Origin: CAWCDJ01 sp963836015
Lineage (GTDB): Bacteria; Acidobacteriota; Terriglobia; Bryobacterales; Bryobacteraceae
Length of the DNA stretch: 64,000 nt
NCBI GenBank assembly: GCA_963836015.1
Contig: CAWIIF010000015.1
Location: 2,108,001-2,172,000, forward strand
Direction of reading: 5' to 3'
The position numbers were made by a program, and so were the translations under genes. Under the pieces are notes generated by a model that worked only from the letters and a program-made list of their open reading frames with translations, was not told the origin of the DNA and did not search any database. Positions 16,303-24,210 of the stretch are shown piece by piece; position 1 is the stretch's first letter; every line of letters begins with the position of its first letter.

Positions 16303-16884
16303 CTATAGAGCGGCAGTGACCAGATGGCTGTACGTTCCGAATGGAGAGGCGGCCACCTCCCGCCAGCCGCCGGATCGCAGCGCCTCTTCGACGGCGTCCG
16401 CGCTGACGCGGTGGTGCTGCGGCGGTCCGGGAGGGGAAGGCAAATCCGCGCGCCAGTCGAGGATGGCGATGCGGCCGGAGGGGCGCAGGATGCGCCGCAT
16501 TTCGGACAGCACATCGGCAGAGTCGTCCAGTTCGTGCCAGATGTTAGCCAGCAGTGCGAGATCGCAGCCGTGATCCGTCAACCCGGTGGCCGACGCCGAA
16601 CCCTGGAGCGGGCTGATATTGGGCGGCGCCGATTCCTGCCGCAGCTTCTCTTCGAGAAGAGCGAGCATCTCGGGCTGCAGATCGACCGCCCACACCTTGC
16701 CTTCCGGAGCTACAGCCCGCGCGAACGGCAGGGCGAAGAAGCCCGTGCCCGCGCCGATATCGGCAATCACCATGCCGGGTTGAAGGCCCAGCCGGGTGGA
16801 CAACTCCTGTGGGGGGAGCCATAGCAGCCGCTCGGGGTTCTCCAGACGGTGGGCACGGTCGGGCTGAAAAGTTCTCTCGTTCAT
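16303..16884 (-). CDS. Class I SAM-dependent methyltransferase
   Basis: The product is 193 residues starting at MNERTFQPDRAHRLENPERL. The glycine-rich SAM loop VIADIGAGTGFFALPFA (motif I), AVDLQPEMLALLEEKL (post I, acidic Asp binding ribose), LLANIWHEL and LRPSGRIAILDWR are in standard order. The N-terminus with RAHRLENPERL recalls UbiE/ArsM-like small methyltransferases. The substrate is unknown. It lies between the cytochrome operon promoter region and the FmdB gene on the same strand, about 50 bp from the latter. Confidence 0.88.
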   Translation of the reverse strand: MNERTFQPDRAHRLENPERLLWLPPQELSTRLGLQPGMVIADIGAGTGFFALPFARAVAPEGKVWAVDLQPEMLALLEEKLRQESAPPNISPLQGSASATGLTDHGCDLALLANIWHELDDSADVLSEMRRILRPSGRIAILDWRADLPSPPGPPQHHRVSADAVEEALRSGGWREVAASPFGTYSHLVTAAL

Positions 16885-16933
16885 AGGCTTAGAATCGAAC
16901 GGTTGGGCAGCCACCGGCCGCCATTTAACGGGC

Positions 16934-17113
16934 TCAAGTGAAGCGTCCGGAGCGGGACGTACCGCATGTACCGGTCGCAAAGGACGACAGCAGGCGCTCG
17001 ACTTCGCTCGACCGGCACTCCGGACACTCGGTTTCGCGATCGGCGTCCTGCATCCGGCGGAGGATTTCGAAGCTCTTTCCGCACTTCTGGCAACGGTACT
17101 CGTAGAGAGGCAT
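16934..17113 (-). CDS. FmdB-family zinc ribbon protein
   Basis: This 59-residue protein begins MPLYEYRCQKCGKSFEIL, the FmdB family signature, with two CxxC knuckles (CQKC and CPEC) that form one zinc ribbon. It ends in a Ser/Gly-rich tail. The family is called a putative regulatory protein, but its function is not established. It lies between the carboxylesterase and methyltransferase genes on the same strand. The reading frame is open upstream, but the canonical MPLYEY start fixes it. Confidence 0.9.
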   Translation of the reverse strand: MPLYEYRCQKCGKSFEILRRMQDADRETECPECRSSEVERLLSSFATGTCGTSRSGRFT

Positions 17114-17156
17114 AGATCCGTACTTTAAAGATGCACTTTCAGGCCCAACGTGACAT

Positions 17157-18710
17157 CTAACGGGGTTTGGCGAAATATCGTTCGAAAAACTGGAGTTTTG
17201 CCGCACTGCCGGCGATCGGAATCGCCTCCATGCGGTCGCCCAGCTCCATGGTGACGGCGGGCTTCTCCTGGACCGACGGCCAATGAGCCAGGCCTCTGCC
17301 GTTCGGATTACCGGTGGTCGCAAAGTTCACCCAATACGAGGAGACCTCGGAAGCGATCTTGCGGTCGGCCTCGGTAAAGGGACGGTCGGACCGGCTCAGC
17401 GAGTTGAGCGCGTACGGGACCTCCGAAGTGTGAAACGCCCCGTACTTTTCGGAATCCGGCCCGGGCAGTACATGATTCCAATAGTACGTATACGCGCCGG
17501 TCTTAGCGGTCCTGGCGCGGTTGACGGCCCAGAGGTACATCGAGACCCGCTCCTGGTCCCGCGAGCTCTCGTTTTGGGCGTCTCCGGCCTGGGCATCCGA
17601 CGAGGCCGGATAAAGATCGAGAAACGCCTGGGCTTCGCCCTGGTAGCGCCGGTGCGCCTGCTCCTGGAACGCCGCGATGGTGACGGAAGGATGCGGCACC
17701 GCTCCGCCTTCGTCGGCATTGCAGCCGGTCAGCGTCGGTACGTCGTTCTGCCTGCCCTGGGCGAAGATCTCTTCGACGGAGGCCGGCAGGAAGTAGCCGT
17801 CCACCACCGGCCCGAAGCGGAAGCCGCCCGGAACCGGCGCCGTCAGCTCCTTCCAGGTCATGGCGCGAAGATCGGCCAGGGAATGCGCGCCTTTGGCCTC
17901 GGCGAAGCGCAGCCCTTCCTTCTCCGCATCGGCGAGGGAGCGGGGGCCGCGGCCGCCCCCGACGCCCGAGCCGCTTTCCGCGATGGCCCGGTGGAACAAG
18001 CCTTTAGCCAGCGGCGATGCGGTGAGTGAGTGGGTGTTGGAAGCTCCGGCGGATTGTCCGGCGACGGTCACGCGGCCGGGGTCCCCGCCGAAAGCCGCGA
18101 TGTTGGCGTGGATCCACTGAAGGGCCGCCACCAAGTCGAGCAGCGCGTAGTTGCCGGAAGCGTGGCGGTCGGATTCCGCGGTCAGTTCGGGATGGGTGAA
18201 GAACCCCAAAACGCCCAGCCGGTAATTCACCGTGACGACAACCAGGCCCTTTCGTGCCAGCCCTTCGCCGTCATACACCGGCACCGATCCGGAGCCTTCG
18301 GTGTTCGCGCCCCCGTGAATCCACATGAGGACCGGCAGTTTCGCGTTGGGGCGGTCCGCGGCGGTCCAGATGTTGAGGTAGAGGCAGTCCTCGCTGATTT
18401 CCCCGTGGGCCATGAACTCATAGGTCCACGGCTTATGCTCGTTCACGATGTTCTGAATGCAACTGGCGGAGAAGTGGTCGGCCTTGCGCACCCCCTGCCA
18501 GGGCTCCGGCGGCACGGGCGCATGCCAGCGCAGTTTGCCGGTGGGCGGAGCGCCGAAGGGAAGGCCCTTGAATACGGTCACGGAGGAATCGGCGCCGGCC
18601 ACACCCGAGACCAGCCCGCTCTCGGTGCGTACCGGCTGCCGGATCGTGGCGGCCAGCGGAAGTGCCGCCGCCGCGACCACAGTAAGGAGCCTAAGCGTTC
18701 GTCTCTGCAT
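17157..18710 (-). CDS. Secreted type-B carboxylesterase
   Basis: The 517-residue protein has a signal peptide (LRLLTVVAAAALPLAATI) and a full carboxylesterase/cholinesterase alpha/beta-hydrolase domain. The evidence is the opening VFKGLPFGAPPTGKLRW, SEDCLYLNIW, oxyanion IHGGAN, nucleophile elbow AGQSAGA (Ser220), acid Glu in GCNADEGG and His in GAFHTSEVPY. It would hydrolyse carboxylic esters in the periplasm or outside. It lies 5 bp after the GH106 rhamnosidase gene, which suggests it removes acetyl, methyl or aryl esters from the same glycan; that is inference from position. Confidence 0.93.
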   Translation of the reverse strand: MQRRTLRLLTVVAAAALPLAATIRQPVRTESGLVSGVAGADSSVTVFKGLPFGAPPTGKLRWHAPVPPEPWQGVRKADHFSASCIQNIVNEHKPWTYEFMAHGEISEDCLYLNIWTAADRPNAKLPVLMWIHGGANTEGSGSVPVYDGEGLARKGLVVVTVNYRLGVLGFFTHPELTAESDRHASGNYALLDLVAALQWIHANIAAFGGDPGRVTVAGQSAGASNTHSLTASPLAKGLFHRAIAESGSGVGGGRGPRSLADAEKEGLRFAEAKGAHSLADLRAMTWKELTAPVPGGFRFGPVVDGYFLPASVEEIFAQGRQNDVPTLTGCNADEGGAVPHPSVTIAAFQEQAHRRYQGEAQAFLDLYPASSDAQAGDAQNESSRDQERVSMYLWAVNRARTAKTGAYTYYWNHVLPGPDSEKYGAFHTSEVPYALNSLSRSDRPFTEADRKIASEVSSYWVNFATTGNPNGRGLAHWPSVQEKPAVTMELGDRMEAIPIAGSAAKLQFFERYFAKPR

Positions 18711-18715
18711 GGCCT

Positions 18716-21700
18716 CTATTCTGTCACGGCCCTCACAACCCGCACCGGCCCCAATAATCCGGAGGGCAGCAGGGGCGAGCTTTCGCGATAGAACTGCTGC
18801 GTGGTGTAGGTATACTTCCTCTGGACGCCGGGTTGCTGGTCACCGATCAGCCGGTTGACCCAGAGGTTGGTCACCCGGATCTCGACAGTGTTGGCGCCCG
18901 GTTTGAGCGCGCCGGTCGCATCCACCCGGAAGGGCGTCTTCCAAAGGATGCCGAGCGGCTTGCCGTTGACGGAGACCTGCGCCAGGTTCTTGACGTCGCC
19001 CAAGTCGAGCCACAGGTGCGCGCCGGACTGGAACCAGGCGGCCGGCGCCTCAATGGTCTTGGTGTAAGTTCCGGTGCCGGAGAAGTATTTCACGCCGGCG
19101 TCGGAGTTAGCGGCCCAGGAAGTCAGGCGGTCGAGGGTGATCTTCGGGGGCGCGCCGCGATCGGGCTGGAATGCGAGATTCCAGGAGCCTTCCAGCGTGG
19201 CGGCGTCCGTTTCGGTCTGTTTCGGAAGGGTGCGCGACGGCGCCGCGGCCGCCTTGCGGAATACCACGAACACGGCCCCATAGGGCTCGAGGCGCAGCGG
19301 TACGCTGGTGCGGCCCCCGGCAATCTGGTAGGACGCCGGCTCGATCACCCCGGTATCGGCGTGCCAGAGCTCGGCAGCTTTGCCTTGCACGCGGAAGCGG
19401 GCTTCCAGCGCCTCGGCGCGGTTGCTGCGGTTGTCCACCCAGTAGATCTCGCCGTCCGCCACCTTGCGATGGACGTACAGCAGGCTGGTGTCGGCCTGCG
19501 GCCTGGAGTATTCGAAATCGGCCGCCACCTGCATGGCCGAAAGGGTTTGCGCCAGTGGCTGGCCGCCGTAGACTCTACCCTTTCCGTAAGCATGCTCACC
19601 CTCGCCGGAGCCCCATAACTGTCCGGCGATGGTCTGAAACTCCGCCTGGCTATCGCTGAGGCTGGGGCTGTCGATAGGCTTAGGCCCCGCGACCACCGCG
19701 CCGGCGTTGACCAGGTCGCGGATCTTGCGCAGCACCGCGAGCGACATATGCCGGCTGTTCGGATCGAGCGCCATCACCCGGTAACTCATGCCGCTGGGGG
19801 TGGTGATTTGCCCGCCCGCCACGGACAGGCGGTGCAGGATCGCGTCGGCATTCACGTAATCGAAGTTATACCCGGCCGGCACGTCGGGCGCCTTGTTGCC
19901 GAAGAGCGCAGTGATGTTGGAGTCTTCGCCGTAGAAGTAAATAACATCGGCCACGAACTTGCCCTGCTGGAGCAGGAAGGAACTGCGGGTCAGATATGAC
20001 ACCCATGGCTTCGCAATCTCCGCCCACGTCTCGTGGCGCGTAAACCACTGGCCGAAGGGGCCGAGGCCGAGTCCGGGAACCTTGTCGTTGACCGGCTGAT
20101 GGACCGAGGTGTGGATCACGAAGCGGTTCAGCCCCATGGCCAGCTCTTTATCGGCGGTGGGCTTCAGAGTTTCGGGAGACCAGGACCATGCGCCGCTGCC
20201 GGCCGTGAGGGATTCGGCGGCCACCAGGTTCTGGCCGTAGATGTGGGCCACCGAGGCCGATTCACGGATGTCGGCGTTGTGGCGCGGGATGTCCGCGTTG
20301 ACGCCCGGCATTTGCGTCCACATCGCGCTCATCGGAATATCGGCATAGCGCTTCGCCTCCATGCCGTCGCCTATGAAGGCGCGCCCGGACTCGTGCGATT
20401 CGCTGTAGCGGCCCATGCCGTGCTCGTGCAGCACGGTACCGATCTCGTCGTAGTGGTTCTCGGCCGTCAGGTCGGCGATGGTCCGGCGGAAATCCCAGAG
20501 GAAGCGGTCGCTCGCTTCGGCGCTTTCCACCACGCGGCCGGTGAGCACCGGGAGCCACGGGCGCATATCGTAACCGCGGCGCCTGGTGAACTCCGCGATC
20601 ATGTCGTCGGTCCAGTTCTGCGCGCCGGCCTCCCAACTGTCGGTGATCACGTACTGAAGGCCGCGCTTTCCCATCAGCGGGCCGACCGTGTCCTTGTACT
20701 GGCCCAGGTAGTTCTCGAGATACGCTTTGACGTCGGCCTTGTTGAGCTTGTCTACTTCCAGGCCGGTAGCTTCGGGCGAGGCCGGGTGATTGGTGATCCC
20801 GAGCAGGGAGTAGCCCAGGCGAAGGACGACCCATCGTCCGGCGGGCGGCGCCCAGTCGAGCGATCCGTCGGAGTGCATCTTCGCCGTCAGATCGATTACA
20901 TTGGCTTTGCCGATAGCGTCGGCGGCAGGCACGGCGGGGGTCGCCAGGTCGTACAAGTCGGTCGCGGTGGAGAAGGCCGCCTTATCTTCGAAGCGGTTGA
21001 CGCAGGCCGCCGGATGCAGGACGAGTTCGGCGATCTGGGTGGCGGCAGGTGCAGGCGGTGCGGCAGGCGTCGCGGGGACGGGGTTCGGCATTCCGCCGAA
21101 GCCGCCGCGGCCTCCCTGCGGAGGGGCCACTGTCCGGAACGTCACGCGGAAGTATTTCGCGGTGACAGCTGGAAACGCGACGGTGGTTTCAGCGGCACCG
21201 CCTGCCGGAACCGGCGTGACGGTGCGGAACTGCCGGCCGTCGTCGCTGGCTTCGAGCGCACGGCCGCTGTTGCCGCCGGCGCCCCGGCCGAAGCCTCTTC
21301 CACCGCCGCCGGCCACCACCAGGGTGAGCCCGCGAATGGATTGGGCCTGGGGGAACTCGAACTGAATCCAGGCGTTCTCGCCGATCGCTGTGGGCGGCAG
21401 TGCGGTCGTCTTGGCGAGATCTCCATCGGTCAGCGCGGCCAGGTCGAAGGATCCGCCGCTGGAGGTCACTTGTGGGTGTAACTCCGCGAACGGAACGTCG
21501 CCCTCCGGCGCGCGATAAGCGACGACCGCGCTATCGGCGTAATATTCGGGCGGAGGCGTAGCGGATTCGGACCCGAAGCCGCGGCGTCCCCCGGCGAGGT
21601 TCTGGAACGGCCCGGTGTTCGACGGCGGCTTGGGAAGCCTGCCGGTGAATGGGCGGCCGCCTTCCACGCGCGTCTCGCTCCAGACGAATTTCTTCATCCC

Positions 21701-22120
21701 GTGTGCCGGAGGTACCCAGGGTCCGCCGCTTTCGCTCCATCCGGGCGAGCCGGCAATCGCCATTTCCAGGCCCAATTGATCGGCCAGCGTGGCGGCGTAG
21801 CGGAACGCGTCCTTCCACTCCGGCGTCATGTAGACCAGGCGTTTTTCCACCACCTGCGGCGTATTCAGCGCCGCATCGAAATTCTGGAAGCCTCCGATGC
21901 CGACCCGCTTCATCCATTCCAGGTCGAGCCGGATGCCTTCCTTGGTGATGTTTCCATTCATCCAGTGCCACCAGACGCGCGGTTTCGCGCTATCCGGCGG
22001 ATTCTGAAAGCCGCGCTCGAGAGCATCGCCCGAGTTCTGACCGGAGACCACCCATGTCCCCACCAGGACGGCGATCAAGGCGGCCCAGCCGAGTTGCTTG
22101 GTTTTGCCGAAAGATCGCAT
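18716..22120 (-). CDS. GH106-type alpha-L-rhamnosidase, secreted
   Basis: The 1134-residue protein starts at MRSFGKTKQLGWAALIAVLVG (signal peptide), with GGGAG before ATG 22120. The N-terminal barrel begins PRVWWHWMNGNITKEGI, typical of GH106, and includes SPGWSESGGPWVPP and the long run YVITDSWEAGAQNWTDDM with acidic residues. A Gly/Pro-rich insert and carbohydrate-binding beta-sandwich modules lie near 190-370 and at the C-terminus (LDLGDVKNLAQVSVNGKPLG). It removes terminal alpha-L-rhamnose from rhamnogalacturonan or flavonoid glycosides. It is the first gene of a two-gene operon with the carboxylesterase, with a long inverted repeat just upstream. Confidence 0.88.
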   Translation of the reverse strand: MRSFGKTKQLGWAALIAVLVGTWVVSGQNSGDALERGFQNPPDSAKPRVWWHWMNGNITKEGIRLDLEWMKRVGIGGFQNFDAALNTPQVVEKRLVYMTPEWKDAFRYAATLADQLGLEMAIAGSPGWSESGGPWVPPAHGMKKFVWSETRVEGGRPFTGRLPKPPSNTGPFQNLAGGRRGFGSESATPPPEYYADSAVVAYRAPEGDVPFAELHPQVTSSGGSFDLAALTDGDLAKTTALPPTAIGENAWIQFEFPQAQSIRGLTLVVAGGGGRGFGRGAGGNSGRALEASDDGRQFRTVTPVPAGGAAETTVAFPAVTAKYFRVTFRTVAPPQGGRGGFGGMPNPVPATPAAPPAPAATQIAELVLHPAACVNRFEDKAAFSTATDLYDLATPAVPAADAIGKANVIDLTAKMHSDGSLDWAPPAGRWVVLRLGYSLLGITNHPASPEATGLEVDKLNKADVKAYLENYLGQYKDTVGPLMGKRGLQYVITDSWEAGAQNWTDDMIAEFTRRRGYDMRPWLPVLTGRVVESAEASDRFLWDFRRTIADLTAENHYDEIGTVLHEHGMGRYSESHESGRAFIGDGMEAKRYADIPMSAMWTQMPGVNADIPRHNADIRESASVAHIYGQNLVAAESLTAGSGAWSWSPETLKPTADKELAMGLNRFVIHTSVHQPVNDKVPGLGLGPFGQWFTRHETWAEIAKPWVSYLTRSSFLLQQGKFVADVIYFYGEDSNITALFGNKAPDVPAGYNFDYVNADAILHRLSVAGGQITTPSGMSYRVMALDPNSRHMSLAVLRKIRDLVNAGAVVAGPKPIDSPSLSDSQAEFQTIAGQLWGSGEGEHAYGKGRVYGGQPLAQTLSAMQVAADFEYSRPQADTSLLYVHRKVADGEIYWVDNRSNRAEALEARFRVQGKAAELWHADTGVIEPASYQIAGGRTSVPLRLEPYGAVFVVFRKAAAAPSRTLPKQTETDAATLEGSWNLAFQPDRGAPPKITLDRLTSWAANSDAGVKYFSGTGTYTKTIEAPAAWFQSGAHLWLDLGDVKNLAQVSVNGKPLGILWKTPFRVDATGALKPGANTVEIRVTNLWVNRLIGDQQPGVQRKYTYTTQQFYRESSPLLPSGLLGPVRVVRAVTE

Positions 22121-22147
22121 GCCACTCCCTTTCCATCGAAGCTTCAG

Positions 22148-22178
22148 GCATTGACGGTCTGAAACTCTCCATCAATGC
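22148..22178. promoter_or_regulatory. 31-bp interrupted palindrome upstream of the rhamnosidase operon
   Basis: GCATTGACGG and CCATCAATGC form an inverted repeat matching at 9 of 10 positions across an 11-bp spacer. The site ends 28 bp upstream of the GH106 start codon, in the 176-bp space between that gene and the divergent NmrA-like gene. Position and symmetry suggest an operator for a dimeric regulator of rhamnoside use; the regulator is not in the window. Confidence 0.45.
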
Positions 22179-22296
22179 TATCGCAAGGCAGGGGGCGGCG
22201 CAGGCGGCATCTTTGCGAGTGTCGGCCGTTCTCCGTTTCCACGTACACTCAAGCAGTCGGCTTACAAGTCAGACGGAATGGGGGCATGGAAAGGTC

Positions 22297-23151
22297 ATGA
22301 ATCGCATCCTCGTCATTGGCGGCACCGGCAACATCGGCCGTCAGGTTGTCACTCAGTTGACGGCAGCGCGCGCACAGGTTCGGGCGCTCGTGCGCAACCC
22401 GGACGGGGCTCGTTTGCCACCGCAGGTCGAAGTCATGCGGGGGGATCTCACCTGTCCGGACACACTTGAAGCCTGCCTGGCCGGCATCGATACGGTATTC
22501 CTGGTGTGGACCGCCCCGGCGGCCGCCGTTGCTCCCGCTTTAGGGCGGATCGCGAAGTACGCGCGACGCATCGTATTTCTTTCGGCGCCGCTCAAAACGC
22601 CACACCCGTTTTTCCAGCAGCCCAATCCGTCCCGGGCGCTGGCCGAACATGTCGAGCGGACGATTGAGGCCTCGGGACTCGCATGGACACATTTACGGCC
22701 GGGGATGTTCGCGCTGAATGCCCGGCACTTTTGGGGGCCTCAGATTCGGGCCGGCGGCGTCGTGCGCTGGCCGTATCTCGCTGCTCCGACCGCCCCGATC
22801 GATGAACGCGACATCGCTGCGGTGGCGGTCCGCGCGCTATCTGAGGATGGACATGCCGGAATGGAATATGTCCTGACCGGGCCACAATCCCTGAGCCAAT
22901 ACGAGCAGATTTCCACGATCGGCAGCGTGATTGGCCGCCCGCTGCTCGTCGAGGAGCTTCCGCCCGACGAAGCCCGGCGTGAAGGGCTTGCGGCCATGCC
23001 CGCGAGCGTCGTGGCCAAACTGCTGGACGCCTGGGCTGCCGCCATCGGACAGCCTGCGTTTGTCACATCCACGGTCCAGGAAATGACGGGAAGACCCGCA
23101 CGGACGTTTCTGGAATGGGTCACGGCAAACGTTGCGGAGTTTCGAGCGTAA
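22297..23151 (+). CDS. NmrA-like NAD(P)-binding atypical SDR protein
   Basis: The 284-residue protein starts at MNRILVIGGTGNIGRQVVTQL, with the GGTGNIG dinucleotide-binding loop, ARAQVRALVRNP (NADP-type Arg) and GDLTCPDTLEACLAGIDTVFLV. The active-site YxxxK of classical SDRs is missing, as in NmrA/TMR-type proteins that sense redox or reduce quinones. A start 81 codons upstream is open but would reach over the divergent promoter region, so ATG 22297 with AAGG just before it is preferred. It is cytoplasmic, and its substrate is unknown. Confidence 0.85.
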   Translation: MNRILVIGGTGNIGRQVVTQLTAARAQVRALVRNPDGARLPPQVEVMRGDLTCPDTLEACLAGIDTVFLVWTAPAAAVAPALGRIAKYARRIVFLSAPLKTPHPFFQQPNPSRALAEHVERTIEASGLAWTHLRPGMFALNARHFWGPQIRAGGVVRWPYLAAPTAPIDERDIAAVAVRALSEDGHAGMEYVLTGPQSLSQYEQISTIGSVIGRPLLVEELPPDEARREGLAAMPASVVAKLLDAWAAAIGQPAFVTSTVQEMTGRPARTFLEWVTANVAEFRA

Positions 23152-23206
23152 CGCCCGTTGCTGACCTTTGCCGGGGATCCACGGCCGCGGCGCCGGCGGC
23201 ACTTCC

Positions 23207-23374
23207 TTATTTACGCCTGGCGGTCTTGCGAACGGAGCGGCGGCTGGTGGCTTTCGTCTTGGCCGCGGCGGGTTTCCCGGACCCGCCGGGCTGCCCGTGC
23301 CAGTCGTGCTCTTCGGGATGATGATGTCCGTGGACCAATTCCTTCAGATGACGCTTGAATTCCAGTTCGTTCAT
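23207..23374 (-). CDS. Small basic protein with His-rich middle (55 residues)
   Basis: Start ATG 23374 gives MNELEFKRHLKELVHGHHHP. AGCAGG lies upstream, and the in-frame TTG six codons earlier is less likely. The N-terminal third looks like an amphipathic helix, the middle is His-rich (HGHHHPEEHDWH) and the C-terminus is strongly basic (KTKATSRRSVRKTARRK), suggesting nucleic-acid contact. The family is not recognised. It is one of three small basic proteins clustered here. Confidence 0.55.
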   Translation of the reverse strand: MNELEFKRHLKELVHGHHHPEEHDWHGQPGGSGKPAAAKTKATSRRSVRKTARRK

Positions 23375-23400
23375 GGCATGAAACCTGCTCAATCCCAGGT

Positions 23401-23553
23401 ATGATCAGAAAACTCAAATCCGGCGAGTACCGGCTATATTCCAGCAAGCCGGACGCCCATACCGGAAAGCGTCGAAACCTGGGTACCTTCAGTACGCGCG
23501 GGGCTGCGGAGAAGCACGAGCGGGAGGTGCAGTATTTCAAGCGGGCGCACTGA
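23401..23553 (+). CDS. Small conserved-looking basic protein (50 residues)
   Basis: ATG 23401 to TGA 23553 reads MIRKLKSGEYRLYSSKPDAH, then TGKRRNLGTFSTRGAAEKHE and REVQYFKRAH. The pattern (basic, beta-strand pair, then helix with AAEKHEREVQYFKR) is one I recall from acidobacterial hypothetical proteins, and it resembles the N-terminal Arm-type DNA-binding fold of integrases in miniature. It starts 26 bp from the divergent His-rich gene. Function unknown. Confidence 0.6.
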   Translation: MIRKLKSGEYRLYSSKPDAHTGKRRNLGTFSTRGAAEKHEREVQYFKRAH

Positions 23554-23588
23554 AGGCCTGTCTAGGATCGGGTGGGCCGGCGCGCCCC

Positions 23589-24038
23589 TTACGCAGCGCG
23601 CCGCGCCCTGGTACGGGCCGCCTTCACCGCGGCACGATGCCGGCCTTCGGCCCCTTTGGTGCGGACGCCCTTCATAGCGGCTCTCTTTCGGCTCGCGGGG
23701 CCACGCTTAGCGGCGCTGCGCCGCGTTTGCCTGGAAAGCGCTCTATGCGATGCGGCTGCCGTGCCTTCGCGCTTCAGGGCGCGGCTCGTGGCGGCGGACC
23801 GGGTTGGGCTCTTCTTGCGGGCCGCCGTTGCTTTCGGCGCCTTCCGGCCGGGCCGGGGCGGCAGCTTGACACCCGCTTTTCGCGCCTTCGACAGACCAAT
23901 CGCGATTGCCTGCTTGGCGGACCGCGCACCGTGCCTGCCGTTGCGGACGTGCTCGATTTCTTCCCGTACGTACTTTCCGGCCTGTGTGGACGGAGACTTC
24001 TTAGTGCGTGCGTGTTTGACGTTCTTCTTCGCGGCCAT
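23589..24038 (-). CDS. Histone-H1-like basic protein with DUF6496-like N-terminus
   Basis: The product is 149 residues. Residues 1-60 (KYVREEIEHVRNGRHGARSAKQAIAIG) match the DUF6496-like domain that I associate with small soil-bacterial DNA-binding proteins. Residues 60-149 are a Lys/Arg/Ala-rich low-complexity tail like histone H1 (KAPKATAARKKSPTRSAATS). It probably coats or compacts DNA; this is inferred from composition. It is divergent from the GH28 gene, with 172 bp between starts that holds no further gene. Confidence 0.7.
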   Translation of the reverse strand: MAAKKNVKHARTKKSPSTQAGKYVREEIEHVRNGRHGARSAKQAIAIGLSKARKAGVKLPPRPGRKAPKATAARKKSPTRSAATSRALKREGTAAASHRALSRQTRRSAAKRGPASRKRAAMKGVRTKGAEGRHRAAVKAARTRARRAA

Positions 24039-24210
24039 AACTAAATTTCACCTCGACGTTTGGACATAACGGTTCTCCTCGGTTACTCCTTGCAACTCGG
24101 TGGCCCATCGGGTTGCCCGCGGGGGTTCGGTATCGTTCATAACGCCGTCTGCCACAACATGAGAAGATCTGGTGTGTGAATTCCTACCTGTATCGAGGAG
24201 GCTCAAGTTC

